DNA of 64,000 nucleotides, taken from assembly GCA_963169105.1 (NCBI GenBank), contig OY720635.1:130305894-130369893 (forward strand), written 5' to 3'. Under the pieces are notes generated by a model. It searched no databases. It saw only the letters and a list, made by a program, of their open reading frames with translations, and had not been told where the DNA came from. This stretch comes from Ceriagrion tenellum (taxonomy: Eukaryota; Arthropoda; Insecta; Odonata; Coenagrionidae). Below, in pieces: positions 56,528-64,000 of the stretch (positions are counted from its first letter, which is position 1; each line of letters opens with the position of its first letter). A program made the translations under genes and the position numbers.

Positions 56528-57185
56528 TCTATATCTACATATGCATAATACCCTGCGAGCCGCCGCATGGGCGTGTGGTAGGGGGTGTTAGGTCACCAGC
56601 CGTGTAAAGGTGTAAGTTTTTGGAGATGGGATGGTGACATATATTATGGGAGTGTATTTAGTGGAGCTCAATTTTTATTGTGGTCGCTTATTGTTCGCGG
56701 AAAGAACGAGATCTTGTACCTGTTCGACAGTGATTACAGTGTTATTTTATCGCATCTGTCAGACCTAGGGATGTAGTGAGTCGTCATGATAATATTCTCT
56801 ATGTCGCTCTGAAAAGTATCAGTTCTGAATTCATTGAGCAATCTAAGCCTAGCGTGTAGCCTCCGAGTCTCAAGGGGCTCCCATCTTAATTCCTCTAAAA
56901 GTTGGGAGTCACTATATGTACGTTCGTAGCGGTTTTTAACGAAGCGCGTTGTTTTCCTTTGTATTTTATTAATGTTTTTGGTTAAATCTATTTGACCAGT
57001 GTCCCAATTGCTCGCGGTGTATTCGAGGTGTGGCCTAACCAGAGCGAAGTAGTATCTCTCATTGACTTTTTCATCCGAGGACCTTCCTATCATACGTTTA
57101 ATTAAACCTAGAGTCTTTAATGCTGCGCCACATATGTTCTGTATGTGTAATCCCCACGATATATCAGTTATAATGAGTTAAGGAA
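56528..57185 (-). mobile_element. CR1-like LINE 3' end (subfamily A), best coding copy
   Basis: The minus strand is open from about 57165 (DISWGLHIQNICGAALKTLG) through YYFALVRPHLEYTASNWDTG, INKIQRKTTRFVKNRYERTY, LLEELRWEPLETRRLHARLR and LLNEFRTDTFQSDIENIIMT to a stop at 56734. A decayed KNEF-type end of the SFFPR motif sits near 56700. That is over 140 uninterrupted codons, the most complete CR1-like C-terminus here. The hairpin is at about 56550-56586 (CCCTGCGAGCC to GTAGGGGG) with a TCTACATATGC tail. Confidence 0.85.
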
Positions 57186-57399
57186 CATCTCGTATTGTTA
57201 TGGAAAGCCAATGACAGTATCCCTCCAGTTGGAGACCAACAGAGGATTTCAAGTTCCATCAAATTTACGGCCATGATAGATTTGATTAAATGGATGATTT
57301 AATGAGAATTTTTTTCTCGCTGATATTTTTGTAAGGAATTCGGAAGCCATTGAAGTGTGAGGGTCAGTAAGGATACAATTCATGCGTACAACCCTTGAC

Positions 57400-57690
57400 A
57401 CATGCATCTATATACAACATTGCGAACCACCGCATGTGCGTATGGCAGGGTGTGTTAGGTCACCAGCCGTGTGAAGATTTAATGGATACGGTTTCGGGAG
57501 GCGAAATGTAGACGTGAACTATGGATGTATATTTATTGGAGCACAGTTTTATTGTGATCGCTTATTTTGCACGGAAAAAACTAGTTTTTGTACCTATCTG
57601 TTCGGGAATGTATCTCTCTTATTTTATCGCTTCTGTCAGACCTAGTGATAGTGGGACGTCATGATAATATTCTGTGTCAGCCTGAAACAC
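57400..57690 (-). mobile_element. CR1-like LINE 3' end (subfamily A), short
   Basis: The hairpin is at about 57419-57452 (TTGCGAACCACC to GTATGGCAGGGTG), then GTTAGGTCACCAGCCGTGTG. The complement of the terminal KTSFFPC-like block follows near 57570-57590, and sequence matching 56790-56830 near 57655-57690. Truncated within the last 80 codons. Confidence 0.75.
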
Positions 57691-58534
57691 TACAAAAAAA
57701 TTAAAGCTAATTGTTGTTAAATCTCTATTTGTTACCACTGGAACCGCTTAATGCGGAATCTTGATTTATGCAATGTATTGGAGGTAGTCGTGAATATAAT
57801 TTCACCGATGAAATAAACAAATCTTCGCTATTTGATAAATATTTACCATAACAGTCCGTGACGCCAAATCGGTTCCTCCGTGTTTGAATGACTTTTTGGT
57901 AGATGTGGTGTTCGAGAGGCAAACTAATATTTCCTCCTCGTTTCGTCGGAAAGAGAGGAAAAAAATGTGAATAAATTAACAAACTCGGGGAGAGTGAAAG
58001 AGGGGGGAGGCAGAGAGAGAGAGAGAGATCGTTGACTAGTCTTGGGAAACGAAATCGGCCATAAGCGCGGCGCGCGATCATGAGAACGATCCTCGGAAAT
58101 GATTCTGATAGTGTCAAGGGCGGAGAAAATCTACGGAATCCGCGCTCAAGAGAATCATCTTCACCTACTCTTCGCCCGATGGCCTTCCTCATTCTGTAAT
58201 TTTCGCGTCTGTCACTATGTCTGCGACGTTTCTCCCGCGAAGGTCGAGAGGGGAAGAAAAAAATGTTTGTGCTCCTCGGACAGGAAAACCTTTGAAAGAG
58301 ACGAGTGTCGCTGCATTTCGAGGACTTTTTGCAGCACGTTTACCTCGGGTAAGTTATTTCCAGTTGAAAGATAAATAGGAGGACTATTAAAAGAGTGCGA
58401 ATCACAAAATATTCTTTCTTTTACGATATTGAGAATGGGACAGAGTTGCCTAGAATTCAACATTGTATTCGAATTTTGAAAAATACCATTTCGAGTGAGG
58501 TGAAGGAGGTTCTATCGCGACTGGTATCTATCCT
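57691..58534. other. Unassigned DNA with GA microsatellite
   Basis: A short GA repeat lies at about 58012-58028. Overlapping open frames (155 codons minus at 57725-58192; 91 plus; 82 minus) show no domain and cover CT/GA-rich sequence. Confidence 0.3.
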
Positions 58535-59090
58535 TTTACATACTATCCTGCGAGCCGCCGCATGGGCGTGTGGCAGGGGGCGTTAGGACACCAGCCGTGT
58601 AAAGATGTAAGGATTTTGGGAGGTGAAATGGTGACGTGTATTATGGGTGTATATTTAGTGGAGCTCAGTTTTTATTGTGGTCACTTATTGTGCGCGGAAA
58701 GAACGAGATTTTGTACCTATCTGTTCGGCAATGTATCTCTCTTATCATTTTTATCACTTCTGTCATTCCTAGAGATGTGGTGACGCATCATGATAATATT
58801 CTCTGTGTCGCTCTGAAATACACCAGTTCTGAATTTCTCAAGCAGCCTAAGTCTAATGTGTAGCCTCTGAGTCTCTAGGGGCTCCCATCTTAATACCTCT
58901 AAAAGTTGTGAAACACTGTATGATCGCTCTTAGTAATTTTCAACGAAGCGTGCTGCTTTTTTGTATTTTATTAATTTTTTTGGTTAAATCTTAACGACCA
59001 GGGTCCCAAATACTCGCGGAACATTCGAGGTGTGGCCTAACCAGAGCAAAGTAGCATCTCTCTTTTACTTTTTTACATTGATTATTGTTT
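58535..59090 (-). mobile_element. CR1-like LINE 3' end (subfamily A)
   Basis: The hairpin is at about 58547-58581 (TCCTGCGAGCCGCC to GTGTGGCAGGGGG), then GACACCAGCCGTGTAAAGAT. The minus strand carries KNRVLSAHNK-like and SDTENIIM blocks and, with frameshifts, FALVRPHLECSASIW (complement near 59020-59050). 5' end at about 59090. Confidence 0.75.
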
Positions 59091-59224
59091 CAAGAATGTA
59101 TTTTTGAATTAATACCTTTTACAGCTGTAGAAGTCGACCTCTGAGACGTAAGTATAGAATTACCACATTACCACTTCAAAGGTCGCTCTAATTTGCCAAT
59201 ACCTCTAAAAAATAAGGTGGTGTT

Positions 59225-59625
59225 CTTTGGTCGTACCATCCTAAGATTGGTTGACTGCAGCCCTCCACCCTTCCATATCTAATACTAGCTCCACTACCTC
59301 CCAGTATCTCTTCCTCTTTATTCTGTCCATGAACGTATTCCTGGGTCTTCCTCTGGTGAATTTTCTCTCCATTTTAGCTTCAATTATGTTACTCACAAAT
59401 CCATTGTCTCAGGGACATCCATCTTTTTCTTCTTCTCTGCATGGAGTTCCATATGGTCCTTTCCTAGTCTACTCTTCAGCAAACTTTGTCATTTTTCATG
59501 TAGTCCGTCCATTTTATCTTTAGTATCCTCCTCCAGCACCAGGTTTCGAAGGCCTCTGGTCTGTTCTGGTCAGCTTATCCAATGGTCCGTGCTTCCTACC
59601 CTTAGAGTGCCGCGCCCCACACAAA
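59225..59625 (-). mobile_element. Endonuclease-RT type LINE 3' end
   Basis: The minus strand reads RPEAFETWCWRRILKIKWTD, then decays, and recovers as GRPRNTFMDRIKRKRYWEVV and MEGWRAAVNQS before a stop. The UTR CAACCAATCTTAGGATGGT follows. It is the same family as 30550-31115, whose equivalent end is REGWRAPVNQS and TTAGGATTG. The 59251-59523 open frame on the plus strand is its shadow. Confidence 0.75.
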
Positions 59626-61260
59626 TTTTTTCATATACTGTTTCCTAGTTACGGCTAATTTTGTAAAATTCCTAAGTTGGTAAGATTCAACTATATTATT
59701 TTTAACTAGCTTTCCTGTAGTTTTCATTTCTTATAAAGTTTTCCCATGAAGTTTGCATTTATATTAGTTAGGAAATTACTATTTACCCCGTGTTTCTCTC
59801 CTTGCCGCATTTAACACCATTTAGTTTCATGTTCAGTTTTCGACAAAAATAGCCAAGAAAGGTAGTATTTTTGTTTTCACTTAAGGTAGTGGACCCGTGT
59901 TTCTACTAGTAAGCAGAATATTAATTAAATGGCGTTTTAATCATTCTACGGGGAACAAACTCGAGGAGTGCTTGGTATCTCGGTTCCTCTATTTGGTACG
60001 AAAGTCTAGTTGATAAACCTTAGGCACTCTCATACTGTTTTACCTATAATGGGAATAAAATCTATGACACAAAAACTCAATGCTGAATCAAAATGTTTTC
60101 ACAAATCAAACAGTATGCATAACTGTCCTTATTACCCTACGCATTAGTGTTACCCTTTCCACAGAAAATGAATGGTATTCATTTAAAGCTTTCGGTACCC
60201 TCGAGTGAACGTTTGTAAAATAAGATAGTGTTACGTGCGTGGGTGCAAGAAAACTATTCCCTTATGGAACATTCCTAACACATTTATTTCACTGTTAAGT
60301 GTGCACACCGTGTATTATTCCAAGGTACTCGCAAAGGCTCTCTTTCTTGAACCCCCCCTTGTTGATTCCTTTCTGCCGTCAACAAAAACCCGTTGCCAAG
60401 GCTCTGGAAGCTTCCTCCGCTACAATAGTATAATTTTAGCGAATTTATTAGACGAAAAGATGCCTCATTTGCTCCAGCTTTCTGCTTACACTCTTGAAAC
60501 CTCGGATTTCTCTTTAAACTTGAGTTTTTGCAGTTTTGATATACCTATGAGGCTGAAATGTGTTAATAATTTTTCACTGTAATGCCCCCGTCCCTGTGTT
60601 TTTACCGGCAGGGCACGAATAATTTTTCTAATGAAGCTTCCAGTGATGATTTGTGGTGCCTAACTGGGTATTTCATTTTCAGTATCGCCCCGAGTGGTAA
60701 ATAACCCACCACCGGTGATCATTTGACTAGCATTCAAATCGACAGCTCCGAGAATCAATTTCCCGCGATGATTATGGCAATAACTCCCCCATATTATCCC
60801 AGGAGCGTAATGGATCGGCGCACGGGCAGGAGCGGTCGTAAATGACACCTCCTTCGTGCATTCCAGCGCGCAATGGATTCCCTCCCGTCGCTAGTTCTCC
60901 GCCTCTCCTCTGCCGCGTGATGATCTCCGAAAACGAAAGTCACTCTCAACCAGCTGAGAAGCGTGCAGCGTCTCACACTACATCCCAGGTCTCCGACCAG
61001 TACACCCCGCTCCCTCGCGTCTTCGCTGGACCACAGCCTCCGCGCGCCGCTCATCTGCCGGTATGTTGTGATATACCGAATACGATATGAGGCGTCAATG
61101 GTTACTTTAGATTTGCGCCGATAGCCAGCGTGGCGCATTCCATTTAGTGGAGAATGGCCGACCGTCACCAGCTATCTCTGACCGAGGTGAGCTGTATGTA
61201 TGTAGTTCAATTTGCAAATTTGTTAATATCTACCTTCTTCGGGAAGCCTTACCTCCCTTA
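59626..61260. other. Unassigned DNA, CpG-richer near 60.8-61.1 kb
   Basis: No supported gene. A 115-codon plus frame (60235-60582) has no recognised domain. At 60790-61090 the CG content rises (CCTCCGCGCGCCGCTC near 61036), followed by GGTATGTTG, which would fit a splice donor. This might be a first exon, but nothing else confirms it. Confidence 0.25.
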
Positions 61261-61261
61261 A

Positions 61262-61445
61262 ACCAGGAAACAGTATGTGAAAACATTCGTGTGGAGCGCA
61301 GCGCTCTATAGATCAAAACTCACCAGAACAGACTATAAGCTTTCTAAACCTGGTGCTGGAGGAGGGTACTGAAGATAAAATGGACGGACAAAATAAGAAA
61401 CGATATTGTCCGAGATTATTTTATTATTAAGTTAAACCCATTGAG
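61262..61445 (+). mobile_element. Endonuclease-RT LINE internal fragment
   Basis: ACCAGGAAACAGTATGTGAA and AACATTCGTGTGGAGCG are near-identical to 30670-30705. GGTGCTGGAGGAGG and AAAATGGACGGACAAAATAA match 30779-30825, but a deletion and frameshifts break the frame. Neither the 3' UTR nor the upstream region is present. Confidence 0.7.
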
Positions 61446-62611
61446 GAGGTTGGAGAGAGCCGTTGCTATTGTGGTCAATGCTAGAAGCTGTAGTATGGGC
61501 CAGGCCTCTTCGCCATCTTTGTTTTCCCCGATCTCACTTTAGCGCGTAAGGGCTGAAAAACTAATTTTCCGATTTTACGATGTTTTACATCGATAATGTA
61601 CTAGAAATCGACATTATCTTACGTCTGTTACATGCATTCTCCTAACATACATTGTTTATTGATTTAAATCAATAAAGCAAGCATTCCCTCTGGAAAATAT
61701 GGTAAAATCGAGTCGAATCCATAGCACTAAGTGGCCAATATATGTTTCAAGAGTTACTTGCCTTAGGTATTGAAAAGATGGCGGATGTTCTTGCTTTACA
61801 TCCGCTGATTCGTCCATTCCGTCGTGATATCCAAGGAAAAGTAAGGAAATATCAGGGATAATCAATATGGTTTTTATTTCGGTTGTCAGGCTATAGTTTG
61901 ATGACAAAATGCCCTCAAAGCTGAGATGGACAAACACGTTCATTTTTGGGAGCTCGTTCACTCTGGACCGTTCCTTTTTGCTCGTTCACCTTTCCTGTTT
62001 TAAATGCTGACCGTGTATTTTTATTTTTATTATGAATATGCTCTTGGTGTTCAACGAATGTAAAAACAATAAAATGTAAAACTAGAAATACTTGGTATAC
62101 CGAAGTGACGACGTTTAAGAATGTTGGAAAAAATAAATGAAGGAAGATTTATGCTGTTTCAGAAAAAGGTTTTATTTGTACAAGGATAAAAAGTACTACT
62201 GAGCAGAACAAAGGACCGAAAGGAACGATGGACTGAAATGACCGGTCGTTTTGTAGATGTCGGTTCTCGGTCCTTCCGCCTTCTTTCGTGAACGGCCTCT
62301 ACCTCAAAGGTTAAACCGTAGGACCGTTGGAGCGTTGTTGCCAATAGCTGCAGAAAATTAACTTATTGTTATGCTACTTACCGACTGCATATATAGTAAT
62401 ATTCCAAAATGCATGCATCATTCCTAAAAGTTCCTCAATCAAAAAGATACGCGGTGTTGGAAATGGTTGTCTACGGAGCATAGAGGGGAGGACGCGGTAC
62501 ATAAGTTTGGTAACAGTGCTTTTTTTTTAGGCCCAGTGTCGGATAAATTTTGAACTTGCCATTTTATCTACTTTAATTTATGTCATCAACTCCGTCCTAG
62601 TTCGAGGGAAG
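61446..62611. other. Unassigned DNA
   Basis: No supported gene. The 101-codon minus frame at 61656-61961 has no recognised domain. Confidence 0.3.
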
Positions 62612-63270
62612 TACTTCTACATACTACCCATGGGCCAACGCATGGGCGTGTGGCAGGGGGTGTTAGGTCACTAGCCGTGTAAAGAAGTAAGGTTTTGGGA
62701 GGTGAAATGGTGACGTGTATTATGGTGAAGTGTATTTTGTGGAACTCAGTTTTTGTTGTAGTCGCTTTTTGTGTGCGGAAAGAACGAGTTTTTGTGCCTA
62801 TCTGTTAGGCAATATATCTCCCTTGTTGTATCTCTTCTATCAGAACTAGAGATGTAGTGAGGCGTCATGTTACTATTCTCTGTGTCGCTCTGAAACACAT
62901 TAGTTCTGAATGTATCAAGTACGCTAAGCCGAGCGTATGACCTCCGAGCCTCTCTAGGGGCTTCCATCTTAATCCCTCTAAAAGTTGTAAGACACAATAT
63001 ATGTTCACTCATATTACAGTTTTAAACGAAGCGTGCACTATCCATTGTATTTTATTAATTTTTTTGTTAAATCTTTATGACTAGGGTCCCAAATGCTCGC
63101 GGTGTATTCGAGATGTGACCTAGCCAGAGCGAAGTGGCATCTCTCTTGGACCCGACCCTTTTTTCATCCGAGGACCTTCCTATTATACGCTTGACAAAAC
63201 CTAGTTCCTTTAATGCTGTGCCGCATATGTTTTGTATGTGTGTCTCCCACGATATATCAGAAGTTAGGAT
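62612..63270 (-). mobile_element. CR1-like LINE 3' end (subfamily A)
   Basis: A decayed hairpin lies at about 62624-62661 (ACCCATGGGCCAACGC to GTGTGGCAGGGGG), then GTTAGGTCACTAGCCGTGTA. The minus strand reads VFQSDTENSNMTPHYISSSD and HKNSFFPHTKSDYNKN. Upstream, in broken frames, are the complement of WDP (GGTCCCAAATGC near 63085) and the DISWE-HIQNICG region near 63230-63255. Confidence 0.8.
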
Positions 63271-64000
63271 AATTCCAAGATGTTTTGATGTATTTGAAGA
63301 TTGTTATGTTTACTCTACCCACAGAGTAGGTGGAAGAGACTGGGGGATGAAAAAGATCACGTTGAAAGATTCATAGGGGAACATCGACAGGCCTCGGTTG
63401 CCGAATTCCTCCGGGCTGCAAACGTTGGACGGGGGAGGGAATGGAAAGGACTCGTAACATGGCCGCGCGTCGTGCATGTTATTACGTAATGCTTATCCCT
63501 CTTCTTGGTCAGGGATGGCGGTGTGGGCTTTTTTTTTCGTCTTTTTTTGGGTGGAGACGCGGGTCTTCCTTGTACCCCGTCGCCGACGCCACCGAACCCA
63601 ATGGAGATAAAAATAATTCTGCCACACACTCTCTTTTTCTGTGGAAGGAGGACATGCAGGCGCAAGGTTATGTGCTTTCGTGGAATTCGTTGACACCGGT
63701 CGATGGATTCCGAAAGATATTTTTTTCAGTTGAAATCGACCATCGTCCCATCTTCCCTCCACCATTAAGTTGTGTAGTTTATGTGTTGCCTATCCTTTTT
63801 CTTTCCCCTCCTGTCTATAGGAATTTTACATGTTCACCGCTGAGCTGTCCCTGTCCCCAACAGGTACAAATGGTCACCGTACCAGTCGAGCGACTCGAGA
63901 GAACTATCCTTTTCTGTAAACTGGGTCAGGACGGCTGTCCACCCTGTGTTAAAAATGTTTGTAAACCCTTTATGAATGTGCGTTTGTATAATTGAAAATG
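63271..64000. other. Unassigned DNA, CpG-richer at 63.4-63.6 kb
   Basis: A 184-codon plus frame at 63441-63995 is the longest in this part. It overlaps 102- and 90-codon minus frames, has no signal peptide, repeat or domain I recognise, and includes a poly-Phe run from a T-tract. A chance frame in GC-richer DNA is more likely than a gene. It stops just before the window edge, so a partial exon cannot be excluded. Confidence 0.25.

Noticed and set aside
57725..58192. 155-codon open frame, minus strand
   Set aside because: Low-complexity Ser/Leu/Pro region over a GA/CT-rich tract, with no domain.
63441..63995. 184-codon open frame, plus strand
   Set aside because: No recognisable domain or signal peptide; frames on the opposite strand are also long. 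A partial exon cannot be excluded but is not supported.

Overview
The window reads as repeat-rich, AT-rich nuclear DNA of an arthropod, most likely an insect with a large transposon-laden genome. The grounds are many 5'-truncated non-LTR retrotransposon (LINE) relics, tRNA-derived SINEs, MITE-like inverted-repeat elements, AAT/AAAT tails and no compact coding. I cannot name the species. No intact host protein gene, rRNA, functional tRNA or CRISPR array could be supported. The recognisable protein-coding signal is decayed reverse-transcriptase (RT) C-terminal sequence, and coordinates of relics are approximate.

Layout. 1-5,700: a 3 x 180-bp tandem repeat bounded by an inverted repeat, a LINE linker relic, a SINE, CR1-like LINE tails on both strands, and an RT relic next to a tRNA-derived SINE. 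5,700-12,800: a SINE nested in another SINE, a jockey-like LINE with an internal 99-bp duplication, sparse DNA, a GC/CpG-richer segment and a 3 x ~120-bp tandem repeat. 12,800-24,000: mostly unannotated DNA with two sister LINE relics (14.7 and 19.1 kb), CR1-like relics (17.2, 21.4, 22.3 kb) and another jockey-like relic.

24,027-47,346 is the dominant structure: an ~11.65-kb segment present twice in direct tandem, the copies separated by 14 bp. Each copy carries the same series of LINE, SINE and MITE relics. The 14-bp filler resembles the bases just before it. The copies differ by roughly 1% over the first ~5.3 kb and are nearly identical over the last ~6.3 kb.

47,347-64,000: an unclassified ~2.3-kb element with ~350-bp terminal inverted repeats (48.0-50.3 kb), a 691-bp MITE-like element flanked by 45-bp direct repeats (53.0 kb), a 641-bp MITE whose empty target survives in the adjacent repeat unit (53.8 kb), a run of four same-strand CR1-like LINE tails (56.5-63.3 kb) and endonuclease-RT relics (59.2, 61.3 kb). 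Some CpG-richer stretches (about 11.9, 28.6, 47.5, 52.4, 60.9 and 63.4 kb) could be promoter or first-exon DNA, but I could not tie any of them to a gene.
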